Source: Adenophora triphylla var. japonica (Eukaryota; Streptophyta; Magnoliopsida; Asterales; Campanulaceae). Taken from it: a stretch of DNA of 64,000 nucleotides. Position numbers and translations under genes: made by a program. Below are positions 33,280 through 45,848 of the stretch, piece by piece. The stretch covers positions 517,001 through 581,000 of the forward strand of contig JAFEMH010000338.1 of assembly GCA_022495995.1 (NCBI GenBank). The letters run 5' to 3'. Position 1 is the stretch's first letter, and each line of letters begins with the position of its first letter. Under the pieces are notes generated by a model. That model was not told the origin of the DNA and made no database searches. It saw only the letters and a program-made list of their open reading frames with translations.

Positions 33280-34219
33280 TGTAGACACCCCATTCTGAAC
33301 CAATAATTACATGATTACACTACTCTTCGTCTCTCTTTTGTGTTTTGATGAAAGCATATTAGTTTCGTCATGTTTCGTTAAGTTTCTAACTGACTTTGTT
33401 AGTTTTGGACCTAACTGACTACAAAATAACTGAAGAGGACAGAATAGTCAATTGACTAGTTGTCCCGCGCGGGACATACATGTCTCATGTGAGACATCTC
33501 CTCTGCGAAATGTGCAAATTCACTTCCCTTGTCGATTTCGACATCTTTTCTTGATAAACTCTTATCTAATCCGGGTCTTTACTGATTGTAGAGATCTAGA
33601 ACCTTATTTGGGATATATCTTAAATCTCTTGAGTCTCCTAAACTTGGTGATCAAGTAAATCAATCCCTATAAATACTAAATGACTTTCAGTATTTCGGAA
33701 GGAAAAAAAGGAGGAGAGGGAGGAGACACTAGAACCACGTTCTAAACCAAATACTTCATAAATTCGTTTTTTATCATCTTTCTACGAATATCTCGAACCT
33801 CTGTCGAGGTTATTCATTAAAATCACTCAAGAACACAAGGTAAACTCCTATACTTTCATATTCTTCTTCTCAATCCCTCTAATTGCTTTTAGAGTAGTGT
33901 AAGCCTATCAAAAGGATTAGCCTAGAGTCCCTTCAATCCATGGAGGTAATCTCGAAGCATACAATCTGAAATTCCTAATTAAGAAATTAATTAGAATTTT
34001 CTTGTTCTTATTTAATTATTATATCGTTTTGATTGATAATACTCAATTGGCAAGACCAATCTTCGGATTGGGTGGAATGGGTGCTCCACAACCTTCCCAT
34101 CCCATAAATTAACTCTCGAACCTTCGAATCTTTTTAAATTATCAAAAATGTTTTTCTTATTGTTTTTCTAAATAAATAATAAGTGGCGACTCTGTGTTCA
34201 TTAAAATCGCATCGCTACA
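33280..34219 (+). repeat. gypsy LTR (Tat-like)
   Basis: 940 bp from TGTAGACACCCC to CGCTACA, preceded by a purine tract. It carries TATAAATA at 33668-33675 and GTGGCGACTC near the end, a word frequent in this group's LTRs. Only one LTR of the element is present. Confidence 0.72.
33668..33675 (+). promoter_or_regulatory. LTR TATA box (Tat-like element)
   Basis: TATAAATA in the plus orientation within the LTR, consistent with the orientation given by the purine tract. Confidence 0.5.
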
Positions 34220-34455
34220 ATAGGAAATATTACTTATTTATAATATCTATTACTAACCCTGCAAGATTTTCTAATCCTGCACCAATTCAGCCGTGATCAG
34301 GCCCAAAATCGGACAAGCGCGTGATCGCCCCAAAATTCCAAAGAAATTGTGCGGTCGTGCCCCTTGCCTGGCGCGGTCGCTCCCTTGGTGCTGTCACAGG
34401 AATTACCGATTTGCCATTTGTTCGATCACCTAATTTGTTCCCAAGTTAGATGATA
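34220..34455. repeat. direct repeat copy 2 (LTR-like)
   Basis: Second, diverged copy of 31072-31325, starting exactly where the gypsy LTR ends. The gypsy element may therefore have inserted into this copy. Confidence 0.55.
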
Positions 34456-34533
34456 TCTACTCAACAATTTATTTTAAAAAATAAAGTAGCTAAAATTCTT
34501 AATTTGAGAAATAATAAAAAGAAGAGTTGGTTT

Positions 34534-34557
34534 TGGGAGAAACTAGTTTCTCCCAAA
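34534..34557. repeat. perfect 24-bp palindrome
   Basis: Half-site TTGGGAGAAACT followed directly by its inverse. It lies 22 bp outside the Helitron 3' end. A related copy of the flank occurs in inverse orientation at about 47088-47130. Confidence 0.85.
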
Positions 34558-34587
34558 TATTATAAAAAGTCCTGTTTTACTAGGATT

Positions 34588-34607
34588 AAGCCCGTGCTTC
34601 GTACGGG
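34588..34607 (-). other. Helitron 3' terminal hairpin
   Basis: CCCGTGC/GTACGGG pairs over seven positions with one G-T wobble and a TTC loop, 8-10 nt from the CTAG end. This is the usual rolling-circle termination structure. Confidence 0.85.
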
Positions 34608-34759
34608 GATTACATTTCTGGTGACTTTTCTGTAAAATATATTTAAAGAAGGGCTATTTTATCATTTGTATATAGTTAAATACCATATTCTTATTTATAT
34701 TTGAGAGGGGGATATTATGGATTGTGTGTAAATTATGAGGGACGTAATTGGAACTATGA

Positions 34760-36025
34760 AGAACGTTAGGTGGCGCCTCCGCAAGCGATGAGTTGGCTCA
34801 TGTTGTCTTCTCAGGTGACGTCGATGAGCCGCCTAGAGACCTTCCTCTACTCTACATTGTCAGCGTGAAATTGGATGGAATTAATTCTCCTCACAGAGCA
34901 ATGATGGCTACTTTAAATCAATCGCTTGTGGAGGTTTGTTTTTCTTCATTTTTAGCAATTTCTTTCTTTTTTGCAGAACATAAATTGGAAAGCGGAATTT
35001 AATTTGTCTAACCATCACGGCGATTCAAACACAACTGATGGAATTGAACAGGTATCATTACTACCTTCCCATTATGTTATTCATTGTGTAGAAATGTTTA
35101 TTATTATGACTTGATTTGATGACTTAGGTTGTAATTTAAAATTAGGGTTTATATGCATTAATTATAGAATATGGAGAGGTTTAATTTTTTCAGTTAACAG
35201 TCATGTCTATTGAATAAATGGTGTCTTTTGGGTTGATTTATCAACTTATTTTCATTCTTCAGCGGTTATAAGTAACTGGTTTTTTCTTATCATTGTTCTT
35301 AAACTGAAAAGAACCATTTTCTCAATCACTCCTGTCTTAGCAAATGGCCTCTCTTCCTGCTCCTCAGTTGAATCTAGCTGCTAATCCAGAGCTTCATCTT
35401 CTAAGTTCAAACACTGTTGGCTTCAGCACTCCTGACACATATAGTGAGGTTCCTAAATATATTGTAGTTGATAGGAGGGCTGATGAAGTTAGGTTTGTGC
35501 TTCGTAGATCTTCTAATCAAATGTTTGAGAGGTTGGAGATTTTTAGTGTGCCTGATAATTTCCCTAATCAACTTGTTGATGATGAAGGGGGAAATGGGCC
35601 ATTATCTTTCATGTTCATATCTGATGAGTATGTGAGTGCTGATGGCATGACTACGAAGTTCAATACTTATGTCCATTTTCTGCGTCCTGATGTTGCAATA
35701 CTGAGTGTAGGTTATGGAAGGTCTACCATTTTCGACTTGTTATTGGGTTATTATGATGAATTTCGCATGATGGAGTTAAGGGGAGGGGGCAATGAGATGA
35801 TTTTATACTTTTTTTTAAGAGTGAAAAAATTTCAGTTAGTGGAATTAATGATCGGGTTGTTAGTTTTATAGAAGTTAATTGACTGGTTCCGGAACCAACG
35901 GTGGCTGTGTGTCCTCTGGTCAATGGAGATGGAGTTGTTGATGCAGCGCCGGTAGTTCCAATTCATAATCTGTCAAATGGTTGTTCCAATGGTCTGTCAA
36001 ATGGTCATTCCAATGGTTTTTAGAT
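34760..36025 (+). pseudogene. unidentified spliceable ORF inside the Helitron (opposite strand)
   Basis: Three parts join in one frame using good splice motifs: up to GTGGAG|GTTTGT at about 34933, then GCAG|AACATAAATTGG (34976) to GAACAG|GTATCA (35050), then TTAG|CAAATGGCC (35341) onward. The protein would read FSGDVDEPPRDLPLLYIVSVKLDG early, then PELHLLSSNTVGFSTPD, YIVVDRRADEVRFVLRR and YVHFLRPDVAILSVGYGRS. After a T8 run (35809-35816) the frame shifts to KSEKISVSGINDRVVSF, a stop, and a tail with repeated SNG units ending at about 36023. I do not recognise the family. No in-frame ATG precedes the first part. It could be a captured host gene piece, since Helitrons often carry these, or an old accessory gene. 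Confidence 0.5.
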
Positions 36026-36029
36026 GTAG

Positions 36030-36790
36030 GTGGCTAGGAGGATGTTTCCTTTTCTTTTTTTTTTTGTTTTCAAAAGTTTTAGTCGTTGGAGGGTATGGAT
36101 ATGGTCATTATGTTTTTGTTTCTGAAGGTCAGAACAGGTTGTTTAGGGTGGGGGTCCAAAGATGTTATCAAACTTGATCCCAGTTTGATATTTTGGGGGT
36201 TTTTAGTATGTTTAATGTAATGGAAATATGTTCAGAATATTATGTTTGATGGTTACATGTTTGAGTAGATGTAAATTTCCTTTTCTTTTCTTGGCAATTA
36301 TGCTTTTACTGATTCTTTTTTTTATCTGTTATAAAGTATCCATACGTGAATGAACATAATTAAGATGAAAAGATTAACATTAAGTAAGAAACATAATCGA
36401 ACTAAGTTCAAAATTAAAATACAAAACTTAGAATATAATGAATATTTAAAGTAAATTGTAAAGTTAGATAGACAGAAATAGCAACACATAACGTCACCTT
36501 ATACGGGTCTTACAGTATCCTTAGCATGTCATGGTAAGACAATTTTTTGCAAATGACGATGGCAGGACGGAGACAATAGGAGATACGTAGAAATAATTTG
36601 TGAAGAAAAAAAAATAACCCTCATTCGGCAGTAAAAGTAAGTTCCTTTTGATTCAATAACATTACATGTTTCATACGTATGAAATGAATAAGGTTCAGAG
36701 TAGTCAAATAATTATTATAAATTATTTGTATTGCCAATAATGTTTAAGACATATAAATTGCACTGTTAAACAGACATTTGCTAACTGAAA
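36030..36790. other. Helitron spacer
   Basis: AT-rich sequence between the opposite-strand ORF and the end of the helicase gene. No features recognised. Confidence 0.45.
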
Positions 36791-36794
36791 ATTA

Positions 36795-39700
36795 TTAATA
36801 ACATAATTTATCAAATATTTCTCTGTACACAACATTCTTAGTCCAACCTTTGTACTCATCATCTGTTTCTAGGCAGAGAATTTTCAGTCTGTCTGGTGTC
36901 TTCACCCTAGAAACAGCATCATACAATTGTCCATGACTAAACACTGGTTGGGGTAAATACAAGCCAACATTTCCCAATGTTTGTCCTTAACTCTTGTTTA
37001 TCGTCATTGCATAACAAACTCTAACAGGAAATTGTCTCCTTCTTAAGACAAAGGGAAGTTTTCCTTCTGCGGATGTTAATGTAATCCGAGGAATTAACAC
37101 TTTATCCCCAATATTTGATCCAGAAACGATGGTAGCTTCAATAACTCTTTTACCCAGTTGCTTCACAATAAGTCTCGTGCCATTGCAAAGACCTTGGCTT
37201 GGGCTGACATTTCGAAGCAACATAATAGGTATTCCAATCTTAAGACGCAGAGTATGATTAGGTATACCGGTAAACTTTAAGCTATTAAGGAATTCAACAG
37301 GATACAACATTTCATGATTCAAAGTGCTTTCAGCTGACATGTCAATTGTGTCATAACTAAGGTATTCTTTCATTTCAGAATCCACCAAATCCATGATGTA
37401 TGAGTTTATTTCGTCCACGACCTCATTCCTTAGAGTTAAAATAGCTCTGTTTGTCAAGTAATCGAGGTCAAATTTCCTACATCCAAAATCTGGATAAGTG
37501 GAATTGAATATATCCTCAATTGGTTTTTCGGTAGGATCTAAAAGTATTTCTTTTGGTATTTTTACCTATTCCGCTTCTTCAGCGTCTCCTCTTGTTCTTG
37601 CCTTTTCTTGACCATCTCCTATTCTAAGAATCCATTGTGAAAAATCCTCCAAACTTAAATTATTCTCATTTCCTTGCATGGCGGATGCTTTCAATCGCAT
37701 ATTTTGTTTCAGAGTATATAATTCACAACTAATCCATAAAACGAAGACATGACAATGTCGCCTCGGCTACCACCCGGAATGACTGGAAAGATTTGTCTGA
37801 AATCGCCACCCAAAAGAACCACTTTACCTCCAAATGGCCTTTCAATGTCAAAAGTTGGTGTATCTCTCAAAATATCTTTAAGTGTCCTATCTACAGCTTC
37901 AAAAGCATATTTAGAATCCATTGGTGCTTCATCCCAGATTATTAATTCTGTCTTTTGAATCAGCTCCGCAAGCTGTGAGCCCTGCTTTATTGGACATGTA
38001 GAATTTTCATCAATATGTAAGGGAATTCTGAATCTGCTATGTGCCGTTCGAACTCCTGGTAGCAGTAAAGATGCTATTCCTGTTGATTATATTTAAAATA
38101 TCAACAAACAATAGTAAAAGTAAAAGTGGAAAAGAAAAAGACCAAGTGAATTTATTAAACTAATTTAAAAAAAATTTAGTCTATATTTTTTTACCTGAAG
38201 AAGCAACAGCAAGAACAATTTTTCCTTCAGACCTCAACTTGTTTATGACAGCTGTATACAAATATGTTTTTCCCGTTCCTCCGCAACCGTAGAGGAAAAA
38301 AAGCTTTGATTCTCGTTGAGTAACAACAGAAATGACCCTATGATAGACAATATCTTGTTCTCCATTGAGTGAATTCTTCAAAATCTCATGTTCTTCACAT
38401 AAGGCCCGTACATCGTAATTTTGTTCTTCCATGATGAGCCTGTTCTTCAGCTGATCCAATAGTCGTTTGTCTGGCAATGGCATGCCCTGTATGTCTTCTA
38501 GAAAACTTCCATTTTTCAACAAAAATTTTTACAACTCTGCAAGTGTCAGGTTTTTCACTTCAGCTTCGCTTAATACTAAAGTAGGCAGCCGTAATATCTT
38601 TCTCCTCCTTCGCAGAATATCGTCACTGATTTTGTGCCAATTACATTCCCAAAAATGCCCTGCATCTGATACATCACAGAAGAGTATAATTGTTACGAAT
38701 AAATCCCTAAGCTGCAAAGCACTAGCCCAATGATTAGCTTCATCAATGGCCTCATGCCATTCCCCATCATCTTCCAAAAGTCCACGTGCATAACATGCCA
38801 TTTTCATGGTTGGATGCACTACACCTTCCACTGTTCTAATGTCTTCATAATTCTCACACCCTTTAACAATATTTAAAAGCAATCTCAAATAGTACCTTTC
38901 ACCTGAACTTGGGTGTGCGTACGTTAGACGGCCTATAGTCTTTCCAGACTCTCGCCTTTTCCACATCAACGTCCCATTTTTCCACACATATTTGGTTGGG
39001 AACTCAGCGTGTTAAAAACCTTGCCCTTGGATCAACTTTATTCATTTCCATCCATTCTGTAAACATTGTTGTCCTTGCCTTTTCAGTGTTTGTAACTCTA
39101 GGCAGAGGGTCATCGTCATTGAAAATTAATAGTTGTTCATTTTTCAAATGATAGCATAATCTCTCAACTGCCGGTCTCCTATAATGGATAGGAAACTCAT
39201 AAATTCTCCATACAGCTTCGCATGCTGAGATATACCGACAGTCGAGAAAGGTCTTGATTTCGTCATTTCCATCTGAATTTGTGGATGATGTTGATCCCTC
39301 GAAATCATATGAGCTCGAAATAACAATTGTGCTCCTATCGGGACCTTTGGTGATATATTTGAAAAGATATTTAATAGCCTTTGACTTATTGCATGCTTCA
39401 ACATTTATATGGCTTTGGTATTTCACCAATAAGTATCTATTATAGGCAGCAACATACCTGTTGTCAAGCATTATACCATTTTTTCAACTGTAACACCTGT
39501 ATCCCTTCTCCTATAAATCGAGTAGCCATTCTCATCAATTGTTGTCTGATTTTGAAATGATTTGGGAAATTTTTTGGAACAAACCCCTGGAACATTTGAA
39601 TAATTGAATTGAATTTGAAGTTAATTAAATATATAATATGACATTTCTGGTAAAAAAAATAGACTAACCATCAATCATGCATGGTGAGTATGGATTAGCA

Positions 39701-42460
39701 CTCCCACATGGGCCATGCATCATGAACTGTTTAACTGCGTCACAACCCACTGGATCCACCAAAGGATCAGGTATCTCTGCTGAAATCATTGTATCTAGCA
39801 GTTCTGGTGATGTTAGTTTGGCTGCGTTATTGACCCAAAAAATGATGTGTGCATGTGGCAATTCTCGTTTTTGAAATTCAATTGTGTATAACGCTGAAAA
39901 AAAAAATTCAACATTAAATGGCAATCATTACTTTGTAAACTCACACATATAAAAAATAAATAATCTTATACCTGATTCTACTTTGCCAAATATTTCATTT
40001 TCGAGGATATCATGAATCATTTCTTCCAATTTTAACTTGAAAACTCTGGATTCTATATCTGGCCTGTTTTCAGCCTTTTGACCACCACATTGACTCATGA
40101 AATCTGTTATCTCTTTCCAATTTGGATTTGCTGTGAATGTGATTAAATAATCTGGATTTCCATAAATCCGACACATTGACATTGCATCCTGATAATTTTG
40201 AACCATATACCGTGGACTTCCCGTAAATGAGGCAGGCAAAATAGTTCGCATTCCAACATTCTTTGAGTCTGAATCTCCTTTTTGCACTGCATCATATACA
40301 TTTATGTATAGTTCTGTTCGCAAATTTTCCTGGTTATTTCTCAAAAAACGAAGTCTTTCTTGTTCAATTTGAGTATAACAATCAACAATGTATTGTTGAT
40401 AAAGTCGCCCTCCATACTGTAAAGTCTGGCCCTGATTATTCCTCTGCTGCAATACATAGGCATAGTATCTCTTGCCGTTACATTTTTTCGCTTTGTCTTT
40501 CTCTGACCATTATTCCGAATATATGGAATATCTAAATGAAATCCATCTTCGCCGTATGGAAAGAGAATGGGATATTGCAATGCCATGAATAGTGGATGAA
40601 GATCACTAATCCTTCGTAAGACACCATCTGTACTTTGAATGATTAGATCTCTTTCTCCATTCATGTTTGCCATATCCCCGACTATTAACATGGCTATTTC
40701 AGACGCGGTGGGGGCTGAATATTGTCGTGGTTTATTTGCTCTTCTCTTGACCAACTTTATGGTGAAATTTCTCGCATTTTCTTCTCTATATAAATCTCTA
40801 GCTGTTCTAAAAGCTTTAACTAATTCATTGTGAGTATTCAACATTTCAATTAACTGCTGAATAACTTCAGAAGACAATCCCTCATTGCATTCTCCACGAT
40901 TCACAGCATTTACTCGGTTTTGTACTTCATTTTCTGTATCATAAACATATAGCTGAAGAAAACTCGGCGATTTACCTTCTTGAGGCAACATAGACCCTAT
41001 CCGATGATAATTTTGGCCGCTTATCTTGTAAACATAAACTGAACCATTTTTATTCAATGAATTTTCAACTTTAGCCCCCATTGATGTCATCGCGAACATG
41101 GAGTTATATGCTCGGATATTCTCGGCAAATTTGCTTGAGACTGATCTCAAATCTCCATACAATAATGATCGTAATGGCTCAGGTGGTTCACGCCGAGGAG
41201 GAAGCTCAATTTTACCATTTCTGCAACATAGACCATACACAGGATATGTTTTTCTTGAATTCTTTTTCACACGTTCACGTCCCCAGAAAATAGCCCGACA
41301 ATATTTGCAATTAAATTCAGGCAGTCCATAGTAAGAAACTTTTGTGGAATGTTTATCTGTAGGTAAAATATATTAGGACATAAGGAACTGTATATTAAAT
41401 CCATTTTGATGAAATGAAATCCTAACTTTGCTATTTACCTTCAGCGGGCACTCTACGTGTAGCACCACGATGCAAAACGTTATCAGGGTTAGCTATAAGA
41501 TGATTATCAGTATGTCGCTGAATTGCCCTTCGCTTCTTCCTCTCATTTCTTCTATGTTTTGCGTAGAGTTTTTTCATTTCAGCTATAAAAGTATATTAAT
41601 AATTTAAATTGTTATTTGAATATAGAAATTACCTCTAAAATTATAAGCAAATAATTTTTGAATACCTGACATATTAACACTGTATGTTGTAAATTCGCCA
41701 ATCGAGAAACTCTCTTCAAAGGGAAGTGTCAACTTTCTTTTTTTTTTTGGCAAGTTATGCAGTTTTGTTTGTTGACTTGATGATCCTGTATAACATCAAA
41801 TTGGAATGAAATTTTTAATAACCTTAACACACTTTCAAACAGGTACAATTACTGAAGTTCGAAGGGCAACGGGGGACAATACGGAATAAACTGAATAAAA
41901 GTTAATGTTTACATAAGTAAAACAATCTAATTCTCTTCTTACCCAGTATATGAGTATCTGGTCCATGACTAATAGATGTTTGCTTATTTTTCATCATGAT
42001 AATCTTTGCTCTTCTATGTGCACGATTTTCTCTTGCATTTTCTTTAGAGACTGTACCTAGAATAATAAAAAATTAATCATCTTTCCATGTGAGACAGCAA
42101 TAAAGACTGAAGTTCGAAGAGCAATAGTGGAGGCAACTGAACAAACCAAATAAAAGTTATTGAATACGTAAGTAAAACAATCATATTCTTTTATTACCTA
42201 GTAGATGAACTTCTGGTCCTTGATTCAGAGATATATGCTTATTTTTCTTCATGATAATCTTTGCTTTTCTGTGTACACGATTTACTCTTGCCTGTTCTTT
42301 AGAAATTGAACCTACAATAATAAAAGAAAAATATCAATAACAAAACCAAATTAATTCAACTTTAAAATATATTTGCAAGTGTTATTTGTCTTATATTGAA
42401 CCGAGTCACCTGGTTCAACAGAGCTCCCAGCAATTTCTTCACAAAGTCTCTTCCTTGCCT
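36795..42460 (-). pseudogene. Helitron Rep-helicase (HUH nuclease + PIF1-like helicase), broken
   Basis: In order: zinc-ribbon-like start FNCKYCRAIFWGRE and YGLCCRNGKIELPP (about 41330-41220), Helitron-like N domain (FMALQYPILFPYGEDGFH), NPDYLITFTANPNW, HUH motif ELPHAHIIFW (about 39830), and the Rep tyrosine region IKYLFKYITKGPD (about 39360). The PIF1-type helicase has Walker A GCGGTGKT (about 38285), Walker [27 protein letters not shown], and a C-terminus LYDAVSRVKTPDRLKIL. It would nick and unwind DNA for rolling-circle transposition. Lesions: stop at 38529-38531, two-base loss near 39010, stop at 36987-36989 (INKS*GQ). Two further introns fall near 39600-39660 and 38070-38200. The first exons (41440-42460) are short and uncertain. 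Confidence 0.88.
41850..42311 (-). repeat. tandem duplication of a Rep-gene exon and its intron
   Basis: 41942-42060 and 42196-42311 encode the related peptides ENRAHRRAKIIMMKNKQ and VNRVHRKAKIIMKKNKH. Each is preceded (plus strand) by a similar intron with GAAGTTCGAAG and AAGTAAAACAATC words. The period is about 250 bp. It extends the basic N-terminal part of the Rep protein. Confidence 0.72.
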
Positions 42461-42479
42461 TTCAGTTGGTTCTGATCAG

Positions 42480-43340
42480 AATGAAACAGGAAAGAGTATC
42501 CACCTACTAATTGGAATATGATTTGGAATTCAAAACCTCAATTGCTTTGAGATACATGTATATATAAAGTTAAAAAAGTCAGGGTATATAGAAAAGGGCA
42601 TTGTGAACTTAACCATCACATGAATTTAATAATAAATTTGAATACAAAAGGGTTTCACTTCATCTTCAGAATTCATAAGATCCTCCTTATACTCAACTCT
42701 TTCAACTCAGAACATTCTCTTGCAATAACTTTCTATCTTGACCTTTGACACTTTTCAACTCCCAAATCTATAAAAGCAATTTTATCCTGCTCATTTCCCT
42801 TGTTATCCAAATGGAGAGGAGATTTCGATAAGGAACTCCTCTCAAATAAGCATAGCATACAGTTTTCCTTTCTTACTATACAATTCCCCACGTCATGTAA
42901 AGGTAAATACATACTTTTGAAAAAATAATATTCAACATAGAAAAATCTCAACCAAACGGTAATGGCCAATTTATATTCTTATGTCCCTAAAACAGTCAAT
43001 AGCACAGGGGATTTCCTCTTTCTTTTCCTCTCAAATTATCAAACACATTTTTAAAATCCCTTCATATAGCATCAAGCTACTCAGCAATATAGCAAAAAAA
43101 TAATTTTGCACATGAACCAATTCAAAAAGAAAAAAAAAATATACCAATAAACATAGACAAAACATGAATTCACTATAGGTAGCTTAACCTTTTTTTTTAA
43201 ACAAAAACTAATTAACAAAATAACGTAAAACCACTGCATCTGTTCACATTAACCAAGAATATATAAAAAATCTTAGCCAAAACACGGCATAACTACTTAA
43301 CAACTCAAGAAAAAATAGTTTAAAGAAGTCTCGAACATAT
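42480..43340. other. spacer between Rep-helicase and RPA genes
   Basis: AT-rich, non-coding, without recognised repeats. Probably carries the promoter of the minus-strand Rep gene. Confidence 0.4.
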
Positions 43341-43345
43341 AATTG

Positions 43346-45823
43346 TTAAAACCCTAATCCTCTCCTTGTTTTCTTGGCTGGATCCACGCCTTTTTCTTTT
43401 ACGTTATCTCGTTCATGTGACTCTGCAACTTGCCCAGATGTCTGCTCACTGAAGTTGCAATGAAGTGAGTCAGTATATAAATATAAGAGAAGAAACAGTA
43501 TTTTTTTTTACAAAAAAATATTGTAGCTGTTGCATCTCAGTTAGAAAAATGAATCTTATTTAAACAACATTCCCTTTACAGAAAATAAATTCAGTAATTA
43601 AACTACAATGGAAAAAGCGGACCTTATCTTCAGAATGTTCCTTTTCTCACCAGCAGCTGGGGTTTTAACAGAAATGTCAATTGTATTGGGTTGGTTAACA
43701 ATATTACATTCCTGGAAAAAAAATTGTAATATATTCATTATATTTTATAACAGACTAAGACCAAAATTTATCAACTAAGTATTACCTCATCAGCCTCTGG
43801 AGCACGGATATCATTTTCAAACAAAACTCTTTTAACTGTAAAGCACTCGTAATTGGTGCCTCTACTGCGCTCATTAAACTCAAGTTGAAACACATTACAT
43901 TTACCAATTATTTTAAGCAGCTGACCAGGCAAAGGTTCTGCATACCCTTTCTACAGTTACAATCATTAAGAATTTAGTTACATTGGGAGAAAAAAAGGGG
44001 GGAGGGAAACATACATTATATTGAAAATTATTCAAAGTTACCTCTTCCACTATCTGTGACAAATCTGAGGCCTTTATGTTTAATAACTTCTCTAGGCTAT
44101 TATCAAACATAACACACCTCAATGAGTCAGTCCCATCATGTAACTCTGCCTCCACCCTATACCTTAAGACATTAAAAAATTAATCAAAACTTAATAATAT
44201 ATACCAAGAAAATAATGGAATTAAATGAATGTAAACAGTTCGGCAGATACCTTATAACTGGATATATCTCATACTTCTCACATCCATTACAGAATAACTT
44301 GCCATCCTTAGGTAGAAGTTTTTTCTTACAAATACTACTTGAACAGGAGTTGTATTTCCAATAATTTGTTTCCTCAATGGTTGAGACACTGGCGTAAACA
44401 TACAACGGGCTCTTCTGCAATTTAATTAAAGAAAAAACAAAATTATCTCCTCACTCAGAACCATTCGTACGTTTTGCATTAAACATAAACATAAAGTATC
44501 GTTTGGATTTAGATCAATTCTTACCATCTTCTCACACTGTAAAAGAAGCTCATTCACATCCCGGATAAGCATTTTATTTTTTTTCATATTCCTCCTTTGC
44601 AATAAAAGTAGGATACATAGGTATGGTTCCTATTTCATTGCCAACTTCGGTCGTTCCAATCCTATATCAATTAGAGGGAGTCAGTGTAGAAAGTGATATG
44701 AGGAGAAAATAATTATTAAAAAAGGATAATTTTTTGAACGACTAACTTTTTTATAAAGTCATCAATCGCAGGTATTTCACTGTCATTGTGAAATGTTGTT
44801 GCGCTGCTCGAAGACACACTGAGATTACCTACGCAATTACATTTTGGAAAATAGAATTAGATACGAATGTTTGGAAATTTACAAAAATCAAATTCAGAAT
44901 AATTAATTTTCAGATGTACACACCATTAGACTCGGGCTTCGCGATAACTGAAGATATAATCCATACACGTTGCATGCTTGTAGCAAGACTCTTACCCTTT
45001 TCAATAACCTCATCTCCCCAAAGAGTAATTCTCAATTTATTCTCACTGCAGATTTACTATGATTTAGTAAATTATAATCAAAGTCAAATCAAATGCAAAT
45101 TAATATAAATCAATACAAACCTTGAATCTTGAATATTAACATATTGCATAGAAACCTGTTGTAAGTTGCTTATGCGATAACCAATAGCCGACACACCACG
45201 TACATACCCAATGACATATACAGACTAAAGTTAATTGTACAATTCAAATTCATTCAAACAAATAGGAGAAAGAAAAGATAGCATTGAACAAATACTTGCC
45301 ACAAAGATTCTTCTTGTCATCACTGATTTCCAAAATCCTTTCATAGGGGATAACGTTGAAACTATGCCTAGGAATCTTCAGAATACCCTTAACAATCTCT
45401 TCTACGACAGTGGAGGCATCAAATAAAATACAGAGGTCACGATGTACTATGCGAAAAGCTGGTTTACTATACTCGACGGTAAAATTCTTAACGGTATAGC
45501 AAGATCCTTCTTCAAATAAACCTTTAAAATCAGGAACAAATTTACTTCTGATGCAACAATGTATAGAGTCAGCCTGTAAGAGGGAAAAAATGACAATTAA
45601 CATAAGATTTATTACTGTGTATTTCTTCCTCATTCAGTTTTAAATTAAAATAAATTGTAGTTTTATTATTTACCTGTTCATCAATAGCTAAATGATCCAT
45701 ACTGATCAATTCACGAAACTTCTTCGTATTATCGGACTTCCATATGCGAGAGACACATATAAGGAATTTTTTTTCACAACGACCTTTCTGAAGCTGCCGG
45801 ATAAGGACATTTTGTGGAGCCAT
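43346..45823 (-). CDS. RPA1-like single-strand DNA-binding protein of the Helitron
   Basis: A multi-exon gene starting at ATG 45823 (MAPQNVLIRQL) and ending at TAA 43346. Exon order by splice motifs: 45823-45674, about 45572-45290, about 45224-45121, about 45047-44925, about 44829-44752, then 44660-43346 in several pieces. The first OB fold holds KFRELISMDHLAIDEQ and GSCYTVKNFTVEYSKPAFRIV; the second holds KLRITLWGDEVIEKG. A zinc ribbon SSSICKKKLLPKDGKLFCNGCEKYE marks the DBD-C fold. A basic tail ends KKTRRGLGF. RPA binds single-stranded DNA, and plant Helitrons commonly carry such a gene. The only break I found is an eight-T run at 44577-44584 (plus), one base short of keeping frame. Confidence 0.8.
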
Positions 45824-45848
45824 CTGAAATGTTATAGCTGCATGAGAA

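Larger units (their letters stand above)
31926..34219 (+). mobile_element. Tat/Ogre-like gypsy 3' remnant with LTR
   Basis: The interior shows the signature GATTGAAAACCCGAAAGGG...CTAGGCAAAAA (about 31966-32000), common in the 3' half of Tat-lineage gypsy elements. A GAGTCGAACTACG...GGTCTGATTCTC...ACGCAGGCAGCC stretch (about 33151-33200) and a purine tract AAGGGGAT at 33271 follow, then an LTR. The 5' half is missing. Lineage is inferred from these non-coding signatures; no pol domain remains. Confidence 0.65.
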
